From positions 1 to 64,000 of the forward strand of contig URUJ01000007.1 of NCBI GenBank assembly GCA_900551095.1: DNA of 64,000 nt, read 5' to 3'. Position numbers and translations under genes: made by a program. Source of the stretch: an uncultured Anaerococcus sp. (lineage in GTDB: Bacteria > Bacillota > Clostridia > Tissierellales > Peptoniphilaceae). Positions 26,947 through 36,442 of the stretch are shown here, in pieces (within the stretch, counting starts at the first letter, position 1; each line of letters starts with the position of its first letter). The notes under the pieces were generated by a model that searched no databases, was not told the origin of the DNA, and saw nothing but the letters and a program-made list of their open reading frames with translations.

Positions 26947-29740
26947 ATGAATAGTAAAAAGAAATTTACGCTTTTACTATCAGCAAGTGCCCTATCAATG
27001 GCACTAATGCTACCAGGGCTTATTCAACAGGGAAAGCTTCAATAAATGGCATAGGCGTAACAGCAACATTTGTTAAACAAGCCGGTAGAAATGACGGAGC
27101 ATAATACTTATCTGCTAACGAAAATAACCAAGCAGCTTATAATGCAACAAATGAAATGTTTTATGGGAAACCAAGTCCAGCAACAATTCCTGCATTAGGA
27201 ATTAATACACAAGCAAGTAATGGCAGTAGTGGTGACTTAAACTCATATAAAAAAGTCGACTTTAACGGTCATGCTGAAGCTGGTACGGTGGCACTTACAT
27301 ATGACCAAGTTGTTACAGATCCTGTTTTAGACTTATCAGGACTAGGTGGATACGTAAACGCCTTAGGTGAGTTCCAATTACAAAATGGAGCATGGGATAT
27401 TGTTGGAAGAGGGTCGTTTAACGCTACTGATATATAACTAATCACGAGTGGAGTATCTTTTGAAAAGGGAGCATCAAATTCTAACTTAGATGTTACAGAT
27501 AATTGGATTAAAGTAAAAAAAAGAAATACTTTCACCCATGCAGTTTTAAATAACCCAAATAATCCATATATTTATAATGGTCAATATAATAGCCCTCTAC
27601 TAGAACCAGCAGGAGCAGGAAGTGTTATATTAAGGGGAACCTTTAAAGAAGTATCATTAAAACTTTACCATAATGCTACTCCATGGTCTGCATTTCCAAC
27701 AGCACAGTATAATACAAGTAAAGCATTCTTCACTAATTATAATAACCCACAATATGGTGACGGCATTAATGGTCTAAATGTGATTAATGCTGAAAGTTTA
27801 CCATTTGGTAATAATAAAGCTGAAAACCTTCAAAACTGGGATTTATTTAGAATTTCCTAAGACTACCAAAACCATCATCAATAGGTGATAAGGTTTGGTT
27901 AGATGATAATGCTAATGGAACTCAAGATGTTGGAGAAGCAGGAGTTGCAGGAACAACTGTAAAACTATTAGACAAAGATGGAAATCCAGTAAAAGATTTC
28001 AATGGAAACCCTGTAGCAGAACAAAAGACAGATGAAAAAGGAAACTATAAATTTGAAAACTTGGAAGCTGGAGAATATGTCGTTCAAGTAGTAAAAGAAG
28101 ACGGGCATAGTCTTACAAAAAAGGGACAAGGCACTTCTGATACAGATTCAGACGTAGATCCAGATACAGGAAAAACAGATGTAATTACATTAGAAGCAAA
28201 TAGAGAAATTACAAATGTAGATGCAGGTTTGGTAGAAGATGACACCTACAAGGTAGTTTATAAATTCGAACCATCAAAAGAACCAAACATGCCAAGTGAA
28301 TTACCACAAGGCGTAAAAGATCAACTTCCAGAAGCAAAAGAAAATCTAGAAGATGGTGCAGTAGTTCCATCACCAAAAGACTTCACAGGAGTAGAAGATG
28401 AAGTAAACGGAGGAACATGGTCTTTTGAAAAATGGGATAAAGATTCAGTAACAATTAATAAAGGCACAATAGGTGAAGACCGCACAGAAGAAGTAACAGG
28501 CTACTGGAAATTCACACCAAAAACTGAATACAAAGTAACCCACGAATTCAAATCAGGTACAGAAGGCAAAAAATTACCAGAAGAAGTTAACAAACTATTA
28601 CCAGCTGACTAAACAGGTAAAAAAGATGGAGAGAAAGTAACTCCAACTGAACCAGAAAAAACAGAAGTACCTGTAGAAGGTGGAAAATGGGTATTCAAAA
28701 ACTACGATAAAACAGATTCAACAATAAATAAAGCAAATGAACACTTCGTAGGAACATGGGTATTCACAAAAGATGAAGAACCACAACCTGAAAAAGGTAA
28801 TGTTTATGTTGAGTATGTGACGGAAGATGGAGAAGTTTTAAAGGCTAAAGCACCTGTTAAAGAAAATGCAGATGTATGAGAAGCCTACACAACAGAACTA
28901 AAATCCTTCGAAGACTATGTATTTGCAAAAATGGCAGATGATTCTGCAGGTGCAAATGGTACTGTTCAAAAAGGTGATCAAACAGTTACTTACGTATACA
29001 AGAAGACTCAAGTAACACCACCAGTTGAACAAAAGGAAAGTGTGTATATAAGATATATCACTGAAGATGGAAATGTTCTTCAAGATTACACTCCTGTTAA
29101 GAAAGATGCTCCAGTTGGAAAAGCTTATACTACACAACAAAAAACATTTGAAGGCTACGAATTTGTAAAAACTGAAATAGATAAACACGGCAATACTGTT
29201 TATCTCTACAAGAAGAAAGACTCAAAAGTTACAATTCCAGCTGATATGGAATATAAAGTAAACTATAAATTTGTTTCTGCCACTGTTGGCAAGAAACTAC
29301 CTCAAGAAGTACTAGACTTATTACCATTAACTGAATCTGGTAAGAAGGATGGAGATAAGATTTCAGCTACTAAACCATCTAAGACTAAGGTTGAAGTAAA
29401 AGATGGTACTTGGGAATTTGTATCTTATGATAAAGACAGTAAGACAGTAGATAAGGCAGATGTTAAATTTGTTGGAAAATGGGTATTTAAAGAAAATACT
29501 AATAAACCAGGCGTTTCTACAGGAGAGACAACAAAACCAAACAAAGATAATAAGCCAAATACAAGTACTGGTACAACTACACCAGGAAAGACTACTGTAG
29601 TTCCAGGATCAACAACTATTAACCAAGCTAATAAGAGATTTACTGGCAATGTAAGAACAGGAGTAGGTTCTTCACTAGGTGCACTTATTACTTTAGCTGG
29701 TTCAGCACTCGCTTTATTTAAAAGTAAGATAAGAAAATAG
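26947..29740 (+). pseudogene. Broken surface adhesin with SdrD-B, SHIRT and MucBP domains
   Basis: Remains of a wall-anchored adhesin of about 930 codons. It begins with a signal peptide (MNSKKKFTLLLSASALSMAL), then an N-terminal region, an SdrD B-like domain (from about 27870, SIGDKVWLDDNANGTQD), three SHIRT-like repeats (KLPEEVNKLLPAD, KLPQEVLDLLP), two MucBP-like repeats (YVTEDGEVLK, YITEDGNVLQ) and a C-terminal tail. Lesions: frameshift near 27018, TAA 27102, TAA 27435, frameshift with TAA 27858, TAA 28610, TGA 28877. Reading is otherwise intact, so decay is recent. The tail has NVRTGVGSS, a hydrophobic helix and KSKIRK: a sorting signal with NVRTG in place of LPXTG. Confidence 0.88.
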
Positions 29741-29778
29741 TAGAAGATTTGGCAAAAATTAAATATTTACTTTAGATA

Positions 29779-29823
29779 AAAAACGCCCTCTTTGCAGATT
29801 GAGCTGTAAAGAGGGTGTTTTGT
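29779..29823 (+). terminator. Terminator after the adhesin pseudogene
   Basis: Stem AACGCCCTCTTT / AAAGAGGGTGTT with a 14-nt loop, ending in TTTTG. Confidence 0.85.
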
Positions 29824-29893
29824 TATATCAGATATATTTTTCATGAAATAAGTAAATAGCATTGATTTTATATTTGAGATTTTTGGCAAAATC

Positions 29894-29927
29894 AAACGGA
29901 ATGCATTGGGATTAATACATTCCGTTT
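29894..29927. terminator. Hairpin downstream of agaF
   Basis: Ten-bp perfect stem AAACGGAATG / CATTCCGTTT with a 14-nt loop between two convergent genes. There is no strong T run on either side, so termination may be weak. Confidence 0.5.
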
Positions 29928-29976
29928 AAAATATTTTACTATTTAGGGGTCACAGAGTTAGGATACTTTTTTATAT

Positions 29977-30402
29977 TCAGTCTTCTTCTGATTCTTCTTC
30001 TATATCTTTTTTCATTTCAAAAGATATTATAGAATCTTTGGCGGTTTCTATTATATCTTCTAGAGTTTCGTCTATATCATCGCCGTCTGAATTTATGGCT
30101 GTGTAAAGACTTGCGAAGTTTAATCCGCCAATTACTCTGACATTTTCCTTTTCTCCTAGGGTCATTACTGCTCTATTAAAAGGTGTGCCTCCTGCAAGAT
30201 CTGCTAGGACGAAGATGTTGTTGTATTTTTCTTTTAGTTCGTCGTAGGCGATTTCAAGTTTTTTGTCAAAGGCCTCTAGACTGCCGTTATCTTTAAATTC
30301 TTCTATTCTTAGATTGTCAAATTCGCCTGCTATCATCTTGATTGCGGAGTAGACTCCACTTGCAAGGCTTGCGTGACTTATTGCTATTACTGCGTTTGTC
30401 AT
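29977..30402 (-). CDS. agaF: PTS mannose-family EIIA component (AgaF-like)
   Basis: Phosphocarrier of 141 residues for a mannose/N-acetylgalactosamine-type PTS. AVIAISHASLASGVYSAIKMI carries the phosphorylated His10, and VLADLAGGTPFNRAVM is the family's second conserved block. The C-terminus ends in an acidic tail. No EIIB, EIIC or EIID gene is next to it in the window, so it must work with subunits encoded elsewhere. Divergent from agaS and sharing the same palindromic operator type, hence probably the same GntR regulon. A small ORF overlaps its start in a TAATG junction. Confidence 0.9.
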   Translation of the reverse strand: MTNAVIAISHASLASGVYSAIKMIAGEFDNLRIEEFKDNGSLEAFDKKLEIAYDELKEKYNNIFVLADLAGGTPFNRAVMTLGEKENVRVIGGLNFASLYTAINSDGDDIDETLEDIIETAKDSIISFEMKKDIEEESEED

Positions 30403-30566
30403 TAGAATAGTCCTCCAAAATTACTTGCTATACAAGATTTAGCTTTGAAAAACACCGGTTTATACTTTATTGATATATCCAAGGTATTATCACATGCGTG
30501 ACTTTTTTTAAGTCCTAGTAGGGCAATTGATAGCAATCTGTTTTGCTGTAAGCTTTTGCATTTCAT
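30402..30566 (-). CDS. 54-residue ORF coupled to agaF
   Basis: Short frame with a strong ribosome site (AAGGAG, 6 nt before ATG at 30566) whose stop overlaps the agaF start as TAATG. The product is basic with three Cys residues and matches no family I know. It may be a leader ORF that couples translation to agaF, or a real small protein. It lies downstream of the predicted minus-strand promoter. Confidence 0.45.
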   Translation of the reverse strand: MKCKSLQQNRLLSIALLGLKKSHACDNTLDISIKYKPVFFKAKSCIASNFGGLF

Positions 30567-30751
30567 CTTCTTCTCCTTGTTAATTTACAAATCCGATATC
30601 TGTGATTATTTCTAAATCTTAACCTTTTAGGTTAGAATTTTTTAAAAAACTTTTTCCTTTATTAAAAGGTAATTAAAAAACCTAATAAAATTAAAAGATA
30701 AATGATTCTTATAAGGGAAAATATTTTAGTGAAAATTCTTAAGTCCTAATC

Positions 30752-30794
30752 TGGTAATTATCAATATTATAAAGCAATAATACGATAAAGTCAA
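30752..30794 (-). promoter_or_regulatory. agaF promoter with GntR operator
   Basis: On the minus strand TTGACT (30789-30794), 17-bp spacer, TATAAT (30766-30771), then palindrome TGGTAATTATCA (30752-30763) over the predicted start of transcription. Confidence 0.75.
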
Positions 30795-30854
30795 TATTTA
30801 TAACGGGAAATAATGAAAATTGATATCCCATTAAGAAATTATCAGAATTAATTT

Positions 30855-30906
30855 TTGACCTAAAAATAAAAATCCTGTATACTATTGTTAATAGTGGTAA
30901 TTACCA
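30855..30906 (+). promoter_or_regulatory. agaS upstream promoter P1 with GntR operator
   Basis: TTGACC (30855-30860), 17-bp spacer, TATACT (30878-30883), then the perfect palindrome TGGTAATTACCA (30895-30906) starting 12 bp after the -10. Confidence 0.75.
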
Positions 30907-30987
30907 AATATAAATGAAAAGCTTTTTTTATGGAAATTTTTAGATTATTGATAAAAAGATTTGAAAACATAATTTGGTTAGGGCTAA

Positions 30988-31035
30988 TTGACTAAAAATT
31001 TTCGTGCTATATAATATAAGTAGTGGTAATGACCA
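30988..31035 (+). promoter_or_regulatory. agaS proximal promoter P2 with GntR operator
   Basis: TTGACT (30988-30993), 16-bp spacer, TATAAT (31010-31015), then TGGTAATGACCA (31024-31035). Both agaS promoters thus have the same operator just downstream of the start of transcription. Confidence 0.78.
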
Positions 31036-31071
31036 ATTACATAATACAGGAAATTTATCAAGGAGGCAGAT

Positions 31072-32202
31072 ATGTTATTAGATGTGAAGAAATTAGAAGA
31101 AAGAGATTTTAAAAATACCTACACAGAAATTTTTGCCCAAGCGGATACTTGGAAGGAAGTTTACAATCTTTATGAAGAGAGAAAGGCTGATATAGAGAAG
31201 TTTTTGGCAAATTTTGATGAAAATAGCAAGGTTATTTTTACAGGTGCTGGCACTAGCGAATATGTGGGAAATGTTGCCCAAGACTATTTAAAAACCCATG
31301 GAGCCTATGATTTTGAGTCCGTTGCAACTACAGATTTGGTTTCAGCTCCATATTTACACTTCAAAAAAGATCAAAAGACACTTTTGGTTTCCTTTGCTAG
31401 GAGTGGAAATTCTCCGGAATCTATAGCTGCAGTTGAGCTTGGCAAACAATTTGTGGATGATTTTTATAATTTGCCAATCACTTGTGCCAAGGATGGTAAG
31501 CTTGCAGTTGGTCTAAAAGATGACGAAAATTCTTATGTATTTTTAAATCCAGAAATAACAAATGATAAGGGTTTCGCCATGACAAATTCTTTTTCATCTA
31601 TGCTTTTAGCAACCCTTTTGATTTTTGATACTAGCCTTGATAACAAAAAAGAAATTGTTAATAAGATGTCTGCTATAGCCAAAGAAACATACGATAGGGC
31701 AGAAGAAATTGAAAAAATGGTAAACTTTGATTTTGATAGAGTGGCCTATCTAGGATCAGGCCCACTTGGCAAATTAACCAAGGAAGCAAGGCTTAAAATC
31801 CTAGAGCTTACAGCAGGTGAAGTTACTACAATTTTTGATACATCAATGGGCTTTAGACACGGTCCAAAATCATACATCAACGATAATACCTTGGTAGTTT
31901 CATTTGTATCTAATAACGACTACACTAGAAAATATGACCTTGATGTATTAGATGAGATAGAAGCTGATGGGATAGCCAAAAAAATCATCGCTGTCACCAA
32001 TGAAAACCTGGATAGAGATTATGAATTTGTCCTAAAATCAGAAGGTTTAGACGATGCCTATCTTTCTGTAGCCTATATAGTAATTGCCCAAATAATAGCC
32101 CTAATTACAAGTTTAAGAGTGGGCAATACTCCAGATAATCCATCTAAAAGTCACACTGTAAATAGGGTTGTAAAAGGTGTTACAATCCACGAGTATAAAT
32201 AA
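31072..32202 (+). CDS. agaS: SIS-domain ketose/aldose-6-phosphate isomerase or deaminase (AgaS)
   Basis: Cytoplasmic sugar-phosphate enzyme of 376 residues, probably galactosamine-6-phosphate deaminase/isomerase. Two SIS domains are seen: VIFTGAGTSEYVGNVAQDYL with SFARSGNSPESIAAVEL, and VAYLGSGPLGKLTKEARLKILE with GFRHGPKSYI. The C-terminal HTVNRVVKGVTIHEY is typical of AgaS. It starts behind AAGGAGG and ends in a TAATG junction with the GntR gene. Divergent agaF supplies a PTS EIIA of the same amino-sugar system. Confidence 0.9.
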   Translation: MLLDVKKLEERDFKNTYTEIFAQADTWKEVYNLYEERKADIEKFLANFDENSKVIFTGAGTSEYVGNVAQDYLKTHGAYDFESVATTDLVSAPYLHFKKDQKTLLVSFARSGNSPESIAAVELGKQFVDDFYNLPITCAKDGKLAVGLKDDENSYVFLNPEITNDKGFAMTNSFSSMLLATLLIFDTSLDNKKEIVNKMSAIAKETYDRAEEIEKMVNFDFDRVAYLGSGPLGKLTKEARLKILELTAGEVTTIFDTSMGFRHGPKSYINDNTLVVSFVSNNDYTRKYDLDVLDEIEADGIAKKIIAVTNENLDRDYEFVLKSEGLDDAYLSVAYIVIAQIIALITSLRVGNTPDNPSKSHTVNRVVKGVTIHEYK

Positions 32203-32903
32203 TGACAAGCCTATACGAAGACCTTATAGATAAGCTTTTAGAAGAGATAGCCACCATGGAAAAGGGGGCGAAACTACCTTCTGAAAGGCAACTTTGCAAG
32301 GACTATGAGGTATCTAGGACAACTGTAAGAAATGCCTTGGGTTCCCTTGTAAACTCAGGCGTTTTATATCAAATTCAAGGCAAGGGGACTTTTGTTAGAG
32401 AAAGAAATAAGGAAAACTTGTCAAATTATTATTCTTTTACAGAACAAACTAAAAGAAATGGCAAAACACCAAAATCTATCGTCACAAGTTTTAAGGTAAG
32501 AGAGCCAAATGATAAGGAAAGACAAATCTTTAACGATGAGCATATCGGAAAAGTAATAGTATTTGATAGGCTAAGGCTTGCTGACGATACGGCTATGATG
32601 TACGAAAAAACAGTCATTCCCTATGAGAAATTCAGTACAATTAACAAAAATTTGCTAGAAAGAGTCGCCCTTTACGATATATTTAGAGATAACTTTAATA
32701 CAAAGATTGCAAATGTTAGAGAAAGATTTCAAGTGTCATCTATGATAAAAAAGGTTGCGAGTTTATTAGATTTAAAAAACAACTCGCCAGTCTTGAAAAT
32801 CACCAGATTTTCTTACGACATAGAAAACAATCTAATAGAATACACCACTTCCTTCGCTAGAGGAGATATATTCTATTACGAGACTTCTTATAGTCCGAAT
32901 TGA
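32202..32903 (+). CDS. GntR/HutC family regulator with UTRA domain
   Basis: Transcription factor of 233 residues. The N-terminal winged HTH has LPSERQLCKDYEVSRTTVRNAL (about 25-50) and the wing GVLYQIQGKGTFV; the C-terminal UTRA domain (about 85-230) binds a small effector, in this family often an amino-sugar phosphate. It is co-transcribed with agaS and is the natural candidate to bind the three TGGTAATKAYCA palindromes between agaF and agaS, derepressing both when the sugar phosphate is present. Confidence 0.9.
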   Translation: MTSLYEDLIDKLLEEIATMEKGAKLPSERQLCKDYEVSRTTVRNALGSLVNSGVLYQIQGKGTFVRERNKENLSNYYSFTEQTKRNGKTPKSIVTSFKVREPNDKERQIFNDEHIGKVIVFDRLRLADDTAMMYEKTVIPYEKFSTINKNLLERVALYDIFRDNFNTKIANVRERFQVSSMIKKVASLLDLKNNSPVLKITRFSYDIENNLIEYTTSFARGDIFYYETSYSPN

Positions 32904-32917
32904 TTTAATTATATAAG

Positions 32918-32947
32918 AAAAAACTCGCTTAGTAGGCGGGTTTTTTC
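32918..32947 (+). terminator. Terminator after the agaS-GntR operon
   Basis: Stem AAACTCGC / GGCGGGTTT followed by a T run. Confidence 0.8.
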
Positions 32948-33100
32948 TTGTAGAAAGCTATTAATACTTTTTGTCGTAGGGTGAGGAGATGATATAACAA
33001 ATTAAAAATTACATAACAGATGATCTAATTTTTAAAATAAAATTTATATATGTTATAATGGTTATAGTGATAAATACTTTAGAATTTAAAACCACTTTTA

Positions 33101-33128
33101 AAAATTTTGATTTTGATTTCAAAATTTT
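33101..33128 (+). promoter_or_regulatory. Inverted repeat before the bacteriocin-associated ABC operon
   Basis: AAAATTTTGA (33101-33110) and TCAAAATTTT (33119-33128) form a 10-bp inverted repeat with 8-nt spacing, downstream of a TATAAT at 33054-33059 and just before the ribosome site. Possible operator. Confidence 0.45.
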
Positions 33129-33149
33129 GCATTAATAAAGGGGACTTTG

Positions 33150-35126
33150 ATGAAGAGAATAAAAATAATACTTTCATTAGTTTTAATATTTATAGGAATA
33201 ATACTTGTTGGAGAATACGGTATAACATATCTTGATAATTTTGCGAGTGACTTGCCCAATACTACAATTATTTATCAGCCTGGAATGGATCATGAGAAGA
33301 TGAAAGAGGAAGTAGAGGAAGCAGCTCGTAAATTTGATGTAGAATTCTTTGTGGTTAAACAAGATGTCATAAGTACAAACGAGAATAACTTAATTCTTTA
33401 TAGCTCTAGCCCAAAGGTAGAAAAATATTTATCAGAAGAGAAGGATATTTACGAAAGGGAATATACTAGCTTATTTTTTGGAAAAGTGGATCTTTCCTAT
33501 GATGATTATAAAAATATTTCTTCCTCGGACCTAGAAGTCAACAATAATTATTATCTGTTTGGAAATAAATATGATATCAAAAACTTCAAGATATCTCTAA
33601 TCAATAAGTACGCAGGTAATCATCCAAGATTTCCAGAAAAATCTAGAAAATTTGATTACACTGTTTATGGACTTTGGACAATAATTTTTGCCCTGTGTCT
33701 AATATTTACAGCAATTTACGTAAAAACTCGTAAAGAAGATGCCTTTATAAAAATAATTTATGGAGAAAATAGGCTTTATTTAATATTTAAAGAAATAATA
33801 ATAGACCTTATTTCTATTGTAGGCATTGGAATCCTATTTCTACAGCTTTTAAAAGCTTATACCTATACAGATTTTTATAAAAATGCCTTTTATTTAATGC
33901 TTGGTATATTTGCTCTTATGAATTCTTTGACCTATTTTTCTTTTTATAGATTTGATGTAGGAAAAGTCTATAAAGATAATTCTTTTGTAACTATTTCAGC
34001 CCTATATTTATTAAAAGTCATAAGCGTAAGTCTTGTTTCTCTTGCCCTTGCTATAAATTTCCTTATGATCAAAGAGTCCTTAGACTTTATTTCTGAAGAA
34101 GATTTCTTTAAAGCACACAAAGACTACTACTATACAAATTTAGGATATATACCTAGAGAAAATTATCCGGGAGGAAGTGAAAATGTAATAGAAGATGGTG
34201 CTAGAGTAAAAGAAATTTTCTACAAAAAATACTTCAAAGAATTTGATCCTTTAGTGCTTGTAAATTTTGATAGTATAGGCGATAAAGACATGGTCTTAAC
34301 TAATAGAAATAGCTTAGATTATTTAAAATCTGAGATAATTTCAATAAAGGATAAAGAATTTAAAGAAAAATTATACTATTTTATTCCTCAATCAACCAAA
34401 GAGATAAATCAAAAGATTGAGTTACTAGATTTAAGGGTTGAGGATCATCTTGATGAAAAAGCTGTAAAAAATAAAGAAATAATCTATTATGAAGATAAGG
34501 CTAAGATAATTAATGTTGATGATTTATTGCCACTTAATAGTAAAATTAGTAAAAACCCTATAGTTATTTTTGATAATAGAGTGCCAGAATTCGTAGAAGA
34601 AAATATTGTAGGCAATGCTTTTAGAACTACTTACGATAGGGATATCATGTACAAAATAAAAGAAGATAAATTTAATGACTTTATTAAAGAGTATAAACTT
34701 GAGTCAGAAATTCATGGAAAGACCAATGTTTATGAAAACTATTTAGATGGTAAATTAAAGATGAAAAGACTTTTAAAAATGGAAGTCGTTATATCTTTGA
34801 TATTAATAAGCTTAGAAATTATTATCCTACTTACCCTAACAAAGCTTGAATTTAGGATAAATGCTTACAAAATTTCTCTTATGAAGATACTTGGATATAA
34901 TTTCTGGGAAAGATATAAGAAATTAATTATATTTTCTATTGTAGGAAGTATCTTAGCTATGGTTATCTTTATCTTAATAAATCTAAAGTACAAATTAATT
35001 CCATTTGCTTATGGAATAGCAATAATAGGTCTTGTTTTTGTTATCGAACAGCTTATTATCCATAGAGAAATAAAAAAAATAGAAAACCATAATATACAAC
35101 TGGTACTAAAAGGAGAATTTCGATGA
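33150..35126 (+). CDS. Bacteriocin-associated integral membrane protein (DUF1430-like permease)
   Basis: Large membrane protein of 658 residues. N-terminal TM (about 5-25), a long extracellular domain, a block of TMs in the middle (about 175-310), a second extracellular domain and three to four C-terminal TMs. The layout with an N-terminal YxDNFASDLPNTTI-like segment and a MacB/FtsX-type ATPase just downstream is that of the permease found with lactococcin-972-type bacteriocins. ATG at 33150 follows AAAGGGG; the in-frame TTG at 33147 is ignored. It overlaps the ATPase gene by 4 nt. No bacteriocin precursor is seen beside it. Family assignment is by overall pattern. Confidence 0.75.
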   Translation: MKRIKIILSLVLIFIGIILVGEYGITYLDNFASDLPNTTIIYQPGMDHEKMKEEVEEAARKFDVEFFVVKQDVISTNENNLILYSSSPKVEKYLSEEKDIYEREYTSLFFGKVDLSYDDYKNISSSDLEVNNNYYLFGNKYDIKNFKISLINKYAGNHPRFPEKSRKFDYTVYGLWTIIFALCLIFTAIYVKTRKEDAFIKIIYGENRLYLIFKEIIIDLISIVGIGILFLQLLKAYTYTDFYKNAFYLMLGIFALMNSLTYFSFYRFDVGKVYKDNSFVTISALYLLKVISVSLVSLALAINFLMIKESLDFISEEDFFKAHKDYYYTNLGYIPRENYPGGSENVIEDGARVKEIFYKKYFKEFDPLVLVNFDSIGDKDMVLTNRNSLDYLKSEIISIKDKEFKEKLYYFIPQSTKEINQKIELLDLRVEDHLDEKAVKNKEIIYYEDKAKIINVDDLLPLNSKISKNPIVIFDNRVPEFVEENIVGNAFRTTYDRDIMYKIKEDKFNDFIKEYKLESEIHGKTNVYENYLDGKLKMKRLLKMEVVISLILISLEIIILLTLTKLEFRINAYKISLMKILGYNFWERYKKLIIFSIVGSILAMVIFILINLKYKLIPFAYGIAIIGLVFVIEQLIIHREIKKIENHNIQLVLKGEFR

Positions 35127-35731
35127 TTGAAATAAAAAATATGAATAAATCCTTTGGAGACAAGGTAATTTTTAAAGATTTTAACCTAGAAATTAAAGAT
35201 CAAGAATTTGTAGTCCTATCGGGTAAGAGCGGTAGTGGCAAAACAACACTTTTAAATATTATAGGAGGAATTGAAAAAGTAGATTCTGGAGAAGTTCTTG
35301 TTGATAATCAAGACATAACTAAGGATAAGAATTTACTTGATTATTTTAGATATACCGTGGGATTTCTTTTTCAAAACTTTGCCCTAATTGAAAGAGAGAC
35401 AGTTTATGAAAATCTAAAGCTTGTCAAAAAAAGATGCAGAACAGATATAAGTATAGAAGAAGCTCTGGAAAAAGTAGGACTTTCTGACAAGAAGAATCAA
35501 AAAGTCTACACACTTTCTGGAGGAGAACAGCAAAGAGTTGCCCTAGCAAGACTTTTAATAAAAAAGTGCAAGTTAATATTAGCAGATGAACCGACAGGAT
35601 CACTTGATAGGGAAAATGCAAATATGGTTATTTCTATTTTAAAAGAATATCAAAAAATGGGAAAGACAATTTGTTTGGTAACTCATGATGATTATATAAA
35701 GACTTTAGGAGATAGGGTGGTTAATTTATGA
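35123..35731 (+). CDS. ABC transporter ATP-binding protein (LolD/MacB type)
   Basis: ATPase of 202 residues, the compact size of the LolD/MacB/bacteriocin-export type. Walker A VLSGKSGSGKTTLLNIIGG, the Q-loop FQNFALIERETVYENL, signature TLSGGEQQRVALARLL, Walker B LILADEPTGSLDRENA and H-loop LVTHDDY are all intact. It overlaps the large permease upstream and the 148-aa exported protein downstream (ATGA junctions), so the three are one unit. Confidence 0.93.
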   Translation: MIEIKNMNKSFGDKVIFKDFNLEIKDQEFVVLSGKSGSGKTTLLNIIGGIEKVDSGEVLVDNQDITKDKNLLDYFRYTVGFLFQNFALIERETVYENLKLVKKRCRTDISIEEALEKVGLSDKKNQKVYTLSGGEQQRVALARLLIKKCKLILADEPTGSLDRENANMVISILKEYQKMGKTICLVTHDDYIKTLGDRVVNL

Positions 35732-36174
35732 AAAAGAATTTGAAAAAAATAATAATAGGGATAGTAGGACTAGCCTTGGCTTATTCTTTGCTATGGTTTG
35801 CAAATTCAAGATATGTTTACACACCCTTTACAAAAGAAGTTCCAAAACATGAATCAGGCTTATATGTTCTTCATGATGAAAAGACAAATTATACTTTCAA
35901 TGTTAAGTCACCTGGATTCCCATCTTTCACAGGTAATTTAGGAGTTTCAAATAATGAAGGGTCTGGACTTATAATATGGCCGGGATTTTTTGGAAAAAAT
36001 TATGAGTATGGTGCAAGGATAAAAGACGGAGATACAACGTATCAAATAAAATTAGATAAGGATATGAACCTTATAGAGACGGATGAAAATTTAAAAGAAG
36101 TTTATAATAGAAATAAAGAATTAATAGACAAGATGTTTGAATCTGCAGAAAAAGTTTGGAAAGTGGATTTCTAA
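35728..36174 (+). CDS. Membrane-anchored protein of unknown function in the bacteriocin-type ABC operon
   Basis: Protein of 148 residues with one N-terminal TM or uncleaved signal (about 8-28) and a soluble extracellular domain of about 115 residues (NYTFNVKSPGFPSFTGNLGVS, then a charged helical tail). I do not recognise the family. Its ATGA coupling to the ATPase gene suggests an accessory or immunity role for the ABC transporter, which remains inference. Two hairpin terminators follow. Confidence 0.65.
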   Translation: MKKNLKKIIIGIVGLALAYSLLWFANSRYVYTPFTKEVPKHESGLYVLHDEKTNYTFNVKSPGFPSFTGNLGVSNNEGSGLIIWPGFFGKNYEYGARIKDGDTTYQIKLDKDMNLIETDENLKEVYNRNKELIDKMFESAEKVWKVDF

Positions 36175-36214
36175 AAAATAGCATAAAGTTTAAAATAAAG
36201 ACATTATCTGATGT

Positions 36215-36251
36215 TAAAGGTTATGATAATTTTAAATCATAGCCTTTTATA
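36215..36251 (+). terminator. Terminator 1 after the ABC operon
   Basis: Stem AAAGGTTATGAT / ATCATAGCCTTT followed by TATATTT. Confidence 0.7.
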
Positions 36252-36312
36252 TTTCACTTAAATAGTATCTTTATATTAGTCATATTTATCAAGGATATAC
36301 TTTTCGATAATC

Positions 36313-36353
36313 TAAAAGGCCATAACCTATATGTTAAGTTATAGCCTTTTATT
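36313..36353. terminator. Terminator 2, related to terminator 1
   Basis: Stem AAAAGGC-ATAAC / GTTAT-AGCCTTTT with T-rich end. Its stem resembles that of the preceding hairpin, as if duplicated; it may also end the minus-strand fbp transcript. Confidence 0.7.
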
Positions 36354-36442
36354 TTATACAAAAATTTTAGTTTTGTTTTTCTGCATTTCTTTTACTTCTT
36401 AAACTAAAACGATTTATGGTCATATTTTAATTAAAACATTTT

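Noticed and set aside
26947..29740. Phase variation or programmed frameshifting of the adhesin
   Set aside because: The lesions are scattered point stops and shifts without simple-sequence repeats or slippery sites, which fits decay better.
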